Below are positions 7,036 to 14,006 of a stretch of 16,511 nucleotides of DNA, in pieces (the stretch's first letter is position 1; every line of letters starts with the position of its first letter). Both the position numbers and the translations under genes were made by a program. Source of the stretch: Verrucomicrobiota bacterium (lineage in GTDB: Bacteria; Verrucomicrobiota; Verrucomicrobiia; Opitutales; Opitutaceae); contig JAEZAD010000364.1 in NCBI GenBank assembly GCA_023430565.1, forward strand, positions 1 through 16,511. The letters run 5' to 3'. The notes under the pieces were generated by a model. The model saw only the letters and a program-made list of their open reading frames with translations. It was not told the origin of the DNA and made no database searches.

Positions 7036-7611
7036 TTAAGAATGCGGGTCCGCGGGGTAGTGGCGGACGTCGTGCAGCGCCGGCGCGGGCCGGTTCATCT
7101 GCCCGATGACGTTCATACTGCCATCCGACTCCAGCACCACGGCTTCGACGCTGGCCAGATCGGAAATACCTTGGGAGCGAATGTAGGTTTTCACGCCGGA
7201 TTCGCTCACGTTCTCGTCGCGCATCGCGTCGCGCAGAAACTCACCGCGGAAAAAGAGCAGCGTGGGCGCGGATTTGATGAGACGGTCGACGCGGTTGGAT
7301 CGGGCCGCGCTCCACGCCAGGACATACTGCAAACCCAGCAGAACCACCAGAGCGGCCAGGCCTTCGGCGAGTGGCAGATCGCGTGAGGTGATGATGGTGG
7401 ACAGCGTTGAACCGAGAGCGACCGTGACGATCAGGTCGAACGCGTTCATTTTTGAGAGCATCCGTTTTCCGAATACCCGCAGGAGCAACACGAGGGCGGC
7501 ATAGGCGATCGCGCCGATAAGAGAGGCGTCCAAGCTCGGGCCAGGAATCGAACCACATACAGGAAGAGTTACGCTGGGGCGGAAGATACCCCGGGCGGTG
7601 CGCGGGGCCAT
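7036..7611 (-). CDS. DUF421 (YetF-like) membrane protein, 5' end apparently frameshifted
   Basis: Matches the DUF421/YetF family of small inner-membrane proteins of unclear function: GKRMLSKMNAFDLIVTVALG is the family core, then ITSRDLPLAEG, a hydrophobic helix (LAALVVLLGLQYVLAW), and the cytoplasmic domain with SAPTLLFFRGEFLRDAMR and ESGVKTYIRSQGI. The open frame can start at ATG 7611 but its first 30 residues (MAPRTARGIFRPSVTLPV...) are unlike the family. A second frame starts at ATG 7556-7558 with MWFDSWPELGRL, which does look like a YetF N-terminus, and joins the main frame if one base is removed near 7518-7525. So the gene may carry a one-base insertion or a sequencing error. It is the last gene of the minus-strand stress cluster, separated from sodC by about 350 bases. 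Confidence 0.75.
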   Translation of the reverse strand: MAPRTARGIFRPSVTLPVCGSIPGPSLDASLIGAIAYAALVLLLRVFGKRMLSKMNAFDLIVTVALGSTLSTIITSRDLPLAEGLAALVVLLGLQYVLAWSAARSNRVDRLIKSAPTLLFFRGEFLRDAMRDENVSESGVKTYIRSQGISDLASVEAVVLESDGSMNVIGQMNRPAPALHDVRHYPADPHS

Positions 7612-7965
7612 GAGAGTCGACCCGAACGGGTGGTCGGAGAAAGCCTTACGCGAGGGTTGGTTTGCCGCGGGTTCCGGGGACGATTGCAGTCAGACACGCT
7701 CGCGGCGTGCGGGTCACGCGTCGGATGAACCCGGGATGAACCCGAGTTGCGCGACTGCCGCGCGGATTTCCGGCCTACCCGCGCCGGCAGGTGCAGGCGG
7801 TCAATCCTGACGGGCGCGCGGTGCCGTGGTCTGCGACGTAAGTGGCCCGAGCGCGCGGATGTGGCGTGCCGCAGGTTTCAGCGCGCGCATCCGGGGTGGG
7901 CTGCGAGCGTGAGCGTTTACTCGCTCGCGCTCGTGGGACTTCCGAGACGGATCGCGGGCTTGGCA
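7612..7965. other. Non-coding stretch between sodC and the DUF421 gene
   Basis: About 350 bases with no convincing gene on either strand. It holds a perfect tandem duplication of GGATGAACCCG (7723-7733 and 7734-7744, separated by nothing) and the hairpin at 7904-7933. The short open frames here have no protein-like features. The DUF421 promoter should lie in it, but I see no clear -35/-10 pair. Confidence 0.5.
7904..7933. terminator. Long hairpin downstream of sodC, terminator-like but without a T-tract
   Basis: CGAGCGTGAGCG (7904-7915) pairs with CGCTCGCGCTCG (7922-7933) over 12 bp with one G-U wobble, around a TTTACT loop. It begins 33 bases past the sodC stop on the minus strand. Without a following U-run it may act as a factor-assisted terminator or an mRNA 3'-end stabiliser. 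Confidence 0.45.
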
Positions 7966-8562
7966 CTAGAGGTTCTTTCTTTCGATTTCTATTCGGCCAC
8001 AGGCGACACGCGCTCCGGAGTTTCCGGAAGGTTGGGACTTGAGATCGTCAGGGCCGGAGTGAACGACTACCGCGCGTCCGACGATCGAGTGTTCGCCGGT
8101 GAGCGAAAGGTGGCGATCGAGGTAGTTGAGTTCGGCGCGGCCATTACTGTCGGCGGAGATGTTGCCCAGATCGCCGAGGTGGCGGGCTTCGGCGTCGCGC
8201 GCGGCGTGCGGTTGATCGGTGGGATTGAAGTGTCCGCCGGCGGAACTGGCGTCGGGGGCGGAGCAATCGCCGTTTTCGTGAATGTGGATGCCGTGTTCGC
8301 CCGGCGTGAGACCGGTGAGCTCGGCGACCACGCGGACCGCATCGCCTTCGGAGTGAAAGCGGACGGTTCCCCGGGCCTGTTGATCCTGCGTGGGGTCGAG
8401 GCGGGCGACGGCGTGGAGTTCGAGGGCGCCCGGGGGATGCGGCGGTTCGGTGGCGGTGACCTGCGGATCGGGGTTGCCGGGACGTTCACAGCCCGCGGCG
8501 AACGCGAGGATGAGGGCCGCGGGAAGAAGGATGAAGCGATGACGGAGAGGGAAGGTTTTCAT
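7966..8562 (-). CDS. sodC: Superoxide dismutase [Cu-Zn], lipoprotein
   Basis: Converts superoxide to hydrogen peroxide and oxygen in the periplasm. The 198-residue protein begins with a basic, hydrophobic signal peptide ending FAAGC, a slightly atypical lipobox (Ala at -3) that predicts lipidation at C25. The mature part has every ligand: copper H93 and H95 in GIHIHENGDC, bridging H111 in GGHFNP, copper H168 in VVVHSG; zinc H119, H128 and D131 (RHLGDLGN). The disulfide pair is C100 and C188, and the substrate-guiding arginine is R185 in NSGARVACG. The gene follows the six-BON gene by 72 bases on the same strand, so co-transcription is possible. Its neighbours are envelope proteins, consistent with a periplasmic stress role. 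Confidence 0.95.
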   Translation of the reverse strand: MKTFPLRHRFILLPAALILAFAAGCERPGNPDPQVTATEPPHPPGALELHAVARLDPTQDQQARGTVRFHSEGDAVRVVAELTGLTPGEHGIHIHENGDCSAPDASSAGGHFNPTDQPHAARDAEARHLGDLGNISADSNGRAELNYLDRHLSLTGEHSIVGRAVVVHSGPDDLKSQPSGNSGARVACGRIEIERKNL

Positions 8563-8634
8563 GATCGAGGGGGTTTGGACGGGTTTGAACGCGTTGGGTG
8601 AACGGCGCCCGCAGCCGGCTGGAACGGGCGGGAA

Positions 8635-10212
8635 TCAATCACGTTCGCTAATCTGGAGCTGGTTGATGACCTGCCGGGCTCCGGCCTGATAGGCGGTATT
8701 GGCGGCGGCACGACGCTGAAGCGATGAGTCGACGGAGCCGCGCAGGGTGACGACGCCGTGTTGGGCGTCGACGTCGACCCCGAGACGGTCGGTGTAAGCG
8801 TTGAGGTTGAGTTGCGAGCGGACGTTGCGTTCCAGATCGGAATCGCTCGAGTAGGACTCGCGGCTGGGCGGAGCGGGGAAGAGAGGCTGATATGACCGCG
8901 CGGTCGGATAGAAAAAACCTTCGGAGGAGAAGACCGGAGGTTCGTTGCGCACAGAGATTTTGTTGTCCACCGCCACGATGCCCCGCATGCGCTCGGCGAC
9001 GTCGCCGGCGGTCCATTTGGCGAACGCGTCCGCGGCATCGCCGGTGAGGGTGGCGCGGCCCTCTTCCACGCTCACGTCGATCTTTTCGGCCTCCACGACG
9101 GCGTTGCTTTCGAGGGCCACCCGGAGAGCGGCGGCAAGATCGTGGTCGCTGCGTCCGGCCGTCGCCTGAACGTCGAGCTGGTCGACGACGTCAACAACGC
9201 CGCCGGTGTGTTGCGCGATCTGAATGGCGGCCTGGCGGGCCTTGGGAGTCGAAACGAAACCGGACAGCGTCACGATACCGTCGCGCACTGCAATGTCGGG
9301 CGTGAGTGAGTTGATACGCGGGTCGAAAACGTAGAGTTGTTGAATCGCGTCACTGATATCGTCGTCGCTGATGCGATCGCCCGAAGCGGCCGAAAGGAGA
9401 GGTTCAGGATCGGCGTGCGTGGACAGGCTGGAGGCGTCGACGCGCTTTACGCCGGGCACCCATGCGTCGATCTGCGCCCAAGTCTTTTCGCGCGCGCTGT
9501 CGATGCGGCCGGAGAGGCGGACCACGCCGTCTGCGACGTCGACCTGGATATTGTCGTCGTTGAAAAGAGCATTGGTCTCGTAATGGCGCTGGAGCTGCCG
9601 GCGGATGTCGGCGTCGTCGCGCTGCACGGGTTTGACGGCGATGCGGTTGTTCAGGCCGGCCACCCCGAGGACGCGCGACGCCAGGTAAGCGGCGACGCGG
9701 CGTTGATGGTCGGTCTCGACTTCGCCGGTCAGCGTGACGACGCCGTTTTTCACCGCGACATCGAGCGCGAGGTCGGCGGTGCCTCCGTCGGCGTCGAGCG
9801 TGGCGCGGATGTTTTCGGCGATCTCGGAGTCCGGAATGGATTCGCGCGGGCGAACGGTGAGTTCGTTGACGACGCTTTCGACGCCGCGAACGCCCTCGGC
9901 GACTTCCTGGGCGCGGTCCCGATCGGGATAAATCTCGACGTGTCCGCTCAACGTGACGCGGCCGTCAACGGCTTCGACGCGAACGTTCTCGTGTGAGCGC
10001 GGCAAACGCTGCTCCAGTTCGCGCGAAACAATGACTGCGAGGTCGGGGCGGTCGGCGACGACGTAAACGGGGTCCGTCGCGGCGACCGCCGGAATCTCGG
10101 CGGTCGAGGAAGCGGCGGGCGTGGTGGCGGCATCCGTGCGGATGGTGACGGAGACGACCACGCTGATGGCTGCGACGAGGAGAAGATTTTTGGAAAAGAG
10201 AGAGGAGTTCAT
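8635..10212 (-). CDS. Exported protein with six tandem BON domains
   Basis: BON domains (as in OsmY) are alpha/beta modules of periplasmic or outer-membrane proteins thought to bind phospholipid or other envelope parts. The 525-residue protein has an N-terminal signal-like helix (about 9-28) and six BON units, at about 57-121, 128-194, 201-264, 285-349, 357-422 and 458-522. Each shows the hallmark V-x-G-x-V/A-T/R-L-x-G strand pair: GRVTLSGHV, GVVTLTGEV, GVVRLSGRI, GIVTLSGFV, GRATLTGDA and GVVTLRGSV. Between units 5 and 6 lies a tyrosine/proline/serine-rich linker (about 424-456). OsmY has two BON units, so six is high. The start is ATG 10212; no Shine-Dalgarno is seen. It lies 37 bases after the PRC-BON gene, very likely one operon. 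Its exact job is unknown. Confidence 0.85.
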   Translation of the reverse strand: MNSSLFSKNLLLVAAISVVVSVTIRTDAATTPAASSTAEIPAVAATDPVYVVADRPDLAVIVSRELEQRLPRSHENVRVEAVDGRVTLSGHVEIYPDRDRAQEVAEGVRGVESVVNELTVRPRESIPDSEIAENIRATLDADGGTADLALDVAVKNGVVTLTGEVETDHQRRVAAYLASRVLGVAGLNNRIAVKPVQRDDADIRRQLQRHYETNALFNDDNIQVDVADGVVRLSGRIDSAREKTWAQIDAWVPGVKRVDASSLSTHADPEPLLSAASGDRISDDDISDAIQQLYVFDPRINSLTPDIAVRDGIVTLSGFVSTPKARQAAIQIAQHTGGVVDVVDQLDVQATAGRSDHDLAAALRVALESNAVVEAEKIDVSVEEGRATLTGDAADAFAKWTAGDVAERMRGIVAVDNKISVRNEPPVFSSEGFFYPTARSYQPLFPAPPSRESYSSDSDLERNVRSQLNLNAYTDRLGVDVDAQHGVVTLRGSVDSSLQRRAAANTAYQAGARQVINQLQISERD

Positions 10213-10249
10213 GGGATTGATATAAATGTGGAAAGGGAAGGAAGGGCGG

Positions 10250-11389
10250 TCACTCGGTGGCGGTGACGTGCAGGCGGTTCTGGACCGGCCACTCTTCGGC
10301 GAACTCTGAGACGATTTCGCCGACGCGGCGCTTGAGGGCGGCGGAACTCACGGTGCCTTCGATCACGAGGCTGTCGCCCTGGCGGCGAATGGTGGCTTTG
10401 CGCGCATCGTCGGGCAGGTCCGCATGCGTGCGCAATGCGCCCTGGACAACGGCGAGCGAAGGGCGACCGGGAGCGTCGGACCCGGGCCCAGTGCTTGTGC
10501 TGATGGTCCGACGCGCGGCTTCCTCGTGAGCGGTGGGGTCGCCGAGGACGTTCCATTTGAATGCGTAGCCAGTCCACCGATACGGATAAACGTGGTCACC
10601 GTCACGGGAACCCCGCTGAACAGGGCGGGCATCGGCGAAGTTCTCGGGCGTGAGGGTGGTTGTGAGGACGTCGTCGCCGACGGGGTCGCGAGAGAGCTGG
10701 CTGAAGCGGACGACGAATTTTCCGTCGGGGTCCGCGAAGTCGTCCATGGGGTCCAGCAGCACGGACGCGGTGCGGCGCTGCGGATTGATGAGCACGTCCT
10801 CAACGTGGCCGACCTCGCGCCCTTCGCGGCGGATTTTGAGTCCGACCATTTTTTTCGCGCTCATCAGCGGGCCGAGAGAACCAAGGGCAACGTCGCGGAC
10901 GGAGTCGGCGAGGTCGACGGTCTTGCGACCATAGTATGCGTGGATGTCGCGGCCGCGGCGGTCAGCGGTGAGCTGGGCGATGTCGTTATCACGAAGCGTG
11001 GGCGCATCGGACCAGTTGGCGTTGCCGAGATCGATCACGAGGGCGCCGCGATCGGCGCGGGTGCCGTGAACGGCATCGAACGGGACCGGCCGGAGCGCGG
11101 CGGCGGTTCCGGACGAGATGAGAGCATACGCGATCCGGCCGGTGCGGGTATCGATGACGAGATCCTCAACCTCGCCGAGGTCCTCCTCGTCGGCACTGCG
11201 CACCTTCTGGCCGATGATGTCGCGGGCGCTCTGACCGGTTTTTCCGTCGGCGGCTGCGGCGAACAATCCGGGGGGCGAAGACGAACTCGGCGGTCCCGTG
11301 GTGGTGGGATTCGCGGCGTGAACAACTGCGGTGCAAAGACCGAGTCCGAAGCCGAGGCTGATGCGTAAACGGGCGTCGTGTCGTTTCAT
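10250..11389 (-). CDS. Exported PRC-barrel protein with two PRC-like units and a C-terminal BON domain
   Basis: A 379-residue protein with a signal peptide (MKRHDARLRISLGFGLGLCTAVVHA, first 26 residues, Ala-x-Ala type end) and a low-complexity Pro/Ser/Thr stretch (28-42). A PRC-barrel unit follows at about 56-125 (DIIGQKVRSADEEDLGEVED, then TGRIAYALISSG) and a second, weaker one at about 180-245 (MVGLKIRREGREVGHVEDVL, ASVLLDPMDD). The last 70 residues (about 310-376) form a BON domain with DSLVIEGTVSS. PRC barrels usually bind RNA, protein or cofactors; exported ones are found in stress-related envelope proteins. The ATG at 11389 is preferred over the longer frame because GGAG lies 8 bases upstream and it starts a clean signal peptide. 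It is followed by the six-BON gene. Confidence 0.8.
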   Translation of the reverse strand: MKRHDARLRISLGFGLGLCTAVVHAANPTTTGPPSSSSPPGLFAAAADGKTGQSARDIIGQKVRSADEEDLGEVEDLVIDTRTGRIAYALISSGTAAALRPVPFDAVHGTRADRGALVIDLGNANWSDAPTLRDNDIAQLTADRRGRDIHAYYGRKTVDLADSVRDVALGSLGPLMSAKKMVGLKIRREGREVGHVEDVLINPQRRTASVLLDPMDDFADPDGKFVVRFSQLSRDPVGDDVLTTTLTPENFADARPVQRGSRDGDHVYPYRWTGYAFKWNVLGDPTAHEEAARRTISTSTGPGSDAPGRPSLAVVQGALRTHADLPDDARKATIRRQGDSLVIEGTVSSAALKRRVGEIVSEFAEEWPVQNRLHVTATE

Positions 11390-11397
11390 TTGTTGTT

Positions 11398-11401
11398 CTC
11401 C
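11398..11401 (-). promoter_or_regulatory. Shine-Dalgarno site deciding the start of the PRC-BON gene
   Basis: On the minus strand GGAG lies 8 bases before the ATG at 11389. This and the signal peptide rule out the upstream in-frame extension to 11536. Confidence 0.55.
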
Positions 11402-11509
11402 ATGTTGGCGAACGCGGGGAATACCGCGTTCGGCGCAACGTAGTCCGACGGGGGGACCCGCGCCATGGGGCGGTGCCAACGACGAACGTTGGGCGCATCG
11501 CCCCAGGGG

Positions 11510-11529
11510 GCCTGACGGAACCGTCAGGC
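11510..11529. terminator. Perfect palindrome after the receiver gene, possible terminator or operator
   Basis: GCCTGACGG (11510-11518) and CCGTCAGGC (11521-11529) are exact reverse complements around AA. It lies 65 bases past the stop of the minus-strand receiver gene and 120 bases upstream of the PRC-BON start. No T-run follows on either strand. It could end receiver transcription, or bind a regulator of the PRC-BON operon. Confidence 0.4.
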
Positions 11530-11593
11530 GAAACAATGGCGAGCGACGGGGCGGCCGGAATCGCGACCACGCTTTCCGGAGCGTTGACCCCAG

Positions 11594-11965
11594 CTACCGC
11601 ACGAAACCGAGTTGTTGCAGGGCGAGGCGGAGTTGTTCGACGAGGGCGTCTTTTGCGGCGAAGGCGTGGGCGCCGCGGGCGAGCGCGAGTTCCTGAGCTT
11701 CCGGCTGGCCGGACATCACGACGACTCGAACGGCGGGATCGATGGCCTGGATCGCCGCGGTGAGTTGGAGGCCGTCGAAGTCGGGCATGCAAAAATCGGT
11801 GACGACGAGGTCGGTGGAGTTGAGGGCGACGAACTCGAGGGCGGCGAGCGAACCGGCGAACGAGACGAGCTTCGCGTCGGGCCAGAGTTGCTCGAGGGCG
11901 ACACTGGCGAACGAGAGATAGTTTTGATCGTCGTCGACGATCACGCACTGCGGTTTCCCGGGCAT
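11594..11965 (-). CDS. Orphan response regulator, receiver domain only
   Basis: A 123-residue CheY-like protein with no output domain. The phosphorylation site is intact: acidic pair D11/D12 (VIVDDDQ), acceptor D57 in VVTDFCMPDFDG, S85 in VVVMSGQP in place of Thr/Ser, and K105 in FAAKDAL. The usual K-P is K-D. The ATG at 11963-11965 is chosen because the protein then starts directly at the first strand (MPGKPQCVIVDDD); a GTG at 11995 would add ten residues and cannot be excluded. No histidine kinase is in the window, so the partner is unknown. It precedes the PRC-BON/BON/sodC genes on the same strand with a 204-base gap and may or may not regulate them; without a DNA-binding domain it would act through protein contacts. 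Confidence 0.88.
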   Translation of the reverse strand: MPGKPQCVIVDDDQNYLSFASVALEQLWPDAKLVSFAGSLAALEFVALNSTDLVVTDFCMPDFDGLQLTAAIQAIDPAVRVVVMSGQPEAQELALARGAHAFAAKDALVEQLRLALQQLGFVR

Positions 11966-12207
11966 CGTTGCACGAGTGCACGCGGGCTTCGGCACCGTCC
12001 ACCGCGGGCGACTGACGCTTCCGTAAGGTGAAGGTGGAATATGGGGAGTTTCACCACGCGGGGACGGATCGAATCCCCATCGTTCGCTCAGCGGGGATTT
12101 CGGACGCGATCAATTTCCCCGACGCGCCACAGGCCTAGGTTGAGGCGCGCCGCCGTTTCGACCGCTCGCGAGGCCGGGGCCGGCGCTCGGGTTTCACAAC
12201 TGTCAAC

Positions 12208-12212
12208 GAGGA
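12208..12212 (+). promoter_or_regulatory. Shine-Dalgarno site of the TPP enzyme gene
   Basis: GAGGA lies 6 bases before the ATG at 12219 and supports that start. The same site and spacing occur before tolR. Confidence 0.6.
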
Positions 12213-12218
12213 TTCGTC

Positions 12219-13976
12219 ATGGCAAAAACAAGCAGCGATGTATTGATCGAGGTGTTGGAGGAGTGGGGTGTCGACGTGGTGTTCGGCATGCCGGGCGACG
12301 GCATCAATGGGATCATCGAATCGCTGAGGCAGGCGAAGGATCGGATCCGATTCGTGCAGGTGCGGCACGAAGAGTCGGCGGCATTCATGGCGTGCGGCTA
12401 CGCCAAATACACGCGCAAGCTCGGGGTGTGTCTGGCGACGTCGGGGCCGGGTGGAATTCATCTCTTGAACGGGCTCTACGATGCGAAGCTCGACGGGCAG
12501 CCGGTGCTGGCGATCACGGGTCATCATTTTCACGACCTGATCGACACGCATGCGCAGCAGGACGTCGATTTGGACAAGCTCTACATGGACGTGGCGGTTT
12601 ATAACGCGCGCGTGATGGGGCCGGAGCATGTCGAGGCGGTGGCGAATCTCGCGTGTCGCAGCGCGCTCAGTCAGCGCGGCGTGGCGCACATCAATTTTCC
12701 CGTCGATACGCAGTCGATGCCGGTGAAGGACGGGAAGCGGTCGGAGCGCAACATCAAGGGCTATGCGGATACGCAGGCGTTTGCGCGGACGGCGGGGCTG
12801 CCGGCGGTGGAACAGTTGAAGGCCGCGGCGGAGGTGATCAACCGCGGCGAGAAGATTGCGATTCTGGCGGGGCAGGGAGCGCTGCAGGCGGGCGAGGAAC
12901 TGGAACGCATCGCGGAGCGGATCGGCGCGCCGATCGTCAAGGCGCTGCTCGGGAAGTGCTGCGTGCCGGACGATTCGCCTTACACAACGGGCGGTATCGG
13001 GCTTTTGGGGACGGAGCCGTCGCAGGAGGCGTTGGAGGAGTGCGACACGCTGTTGATGGTCGGCACGTCGTTTCCCTACATCGAATATTATCCCGAACCG
13101 GGAAAGGCGCGGGCGGTGCAGATCGATCTCGATCCCACGCGGATCGGATTGCGTTATCCGGTCGAGGTCGGGCTGGCGGGCGATGCGCGGATGACGTTGC
13201 AGTTGCTGGAGCCGATGCTGGAGCAGCGCGGACGAAAGCCGTTTCTCGAAAAGGCGCAGAAAGGGATGCAGAAGTGGCGGGAGCTGATGGACGAGCGGAC
13301 ATCGCGGCGCGATATGCCGATGAAGCCGCAGGTGGTGGCGTGGGAGATCGGCCGGCGGCTGAGCCCGACGGCGATCGTGAGCTGCGACAGCGGGACAATC
13401 ACGACGTGGTTTGCGCGGCACATCCCGGCGCAGCGCGGGCAAATGCACTCGTTGTCGGGAACGCTGGCGACGATGGCGAACGGGCTGCCCTATGCGATCG
13501 CGGCGCAGGTGGCGTATCCGGATCGGCAATCCGTGGCATTCGTGGGCGACGGCGGCTTCACGATGCTGATGGGCGAGTTCGCGACGGCGGTGAAGTATGG
13601 GCTGCCGATCAAGGTCTGCGTGGTGAAGAACAACTCCCTCGGGCAGATCAAATGGGAGCAGATGGTGTTTCTGGGGAATCCGGAATACGTCTGCGACCTG
13701 CATCCGATCGATTTCGTCGCGTTCGCGCAGGCGTGCGGAGCGCAGGGATTCCGGATCGAGGATCCGGCGCGTTGTGGCGAGATCATCGCGCAGGCATTGG
13801 CGACGCCTGGGCCGGTGTTGATCGAGGCGGTGGTCGATCCGCACGAGCCGCCGATGCCGGCAAAGATCAAGGCGAAGCAGGCGGTGCAGCTGGCGAAGTC
13901 GCTGGCGCGCGGGACGCCCGACCGAGGCAAGATCGCGAAGACGATCGCGGAGGACAAGGTGCGCGAACTGGTGTGA
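12219..13976 (+). CDS. Thiamine-diphosphate enzyme, PoxB-like pyruvate dehydrogenase (quinone)/oxidase family
   Basis: A 585-residue protein of the acetolactate synthase/pyruvate oxidase family, with three domains in order. The N-terminal pyrimidine-binding domain carries GMPGDGINGI (23-32) and the catalytic glutamate E51 in VRHEESAAF; TSGPGGIHLLNGLYD (74-88) follows. The middle, FAD-type domain contains AILAGQGAL and QIDLDPTRIG. The C-terminal domain carries the diphosphate/Mg site GDGGF (443-447) to NN (471-472). The spacing, the motif LNGLYDAKLD, and the C-terminal tail resemble E. coli PoxB (572 aa), so oxidative decarboxylation of pyruvate to acetate is the best guess; acetolactate synthase or another 2-keto acid enzyme is the alternative. 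No small regulatory IlvN subunit is nearby, which argues against acetolactate synthase. The start is supported by GAGGA. Confidence 0.85.
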   Translation: MAKTSSDVLIEVLEEWGVDVVFGMPGDGINGIIESLRQAKDRIRFVQVRHEESAAFMACGYAKYTRKLGVCLATSGPGGIHLLNGLYDAKLDGQPVLAITGHHFHDLIDTHAQQDVDLDKLYMDVAVYNARVMGPEHVEAVANLACRSALSQRGVAHINFPVDTQSMPVKDGKRSERNIKGYADTQAFARTAGLPAVEQLKAAAEVINRGEKIAILAGQGALQAGEELERIAERIGAPIVKALLGKCCVPDDSPYTTGGIGLLGTEPSQEALEECDTLLMVGTSFPYIEYYPEPGKARAVQIDLDPTRIGLRYPVEVGLAGDARMTLQLLEPMLEQRGRKPFLEKAQKGMQKWRELMDERTSRRDMPMKPQVVAWEIGRRLSPTAIVSCDSGTITTWFARHIPAQRGQMHSLSGTLATMANGLPYAIAAQVAYPDRQSVAFVGDGGFTMLMGEFATAVKYGLPIKVCVVKNNSLGQIKWEQMVFLGNPEYVCDLHPIDFVAFAQACGAQGFRIEDPARCGEIIAQALATPGPVLIEAVVDPHEPPMPAKIKAKQAVQLAKSLARGTPDRGKIAKTIAEDKVRELV

Positions 13977-14006
13977 GCGCGGCGGCGGGCGGGGCGGAGA
14001 CCCGTC

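Noticed and set aside
7747..8601. A 284-residue plus-strand open frame across the sodC gene
   Set aside because: Shadow of sodC; the minus strand has all Cu/Zn ligands and a lipobox.
12135..13844. A 569-residue open frame on the minus strand opposite the TPP enzyme
   Set aside because: It is the GC-bias shadow of the real gene: arginine/histidine-rich, no domain, while the plus strand has full TPP-enzyme motifs.
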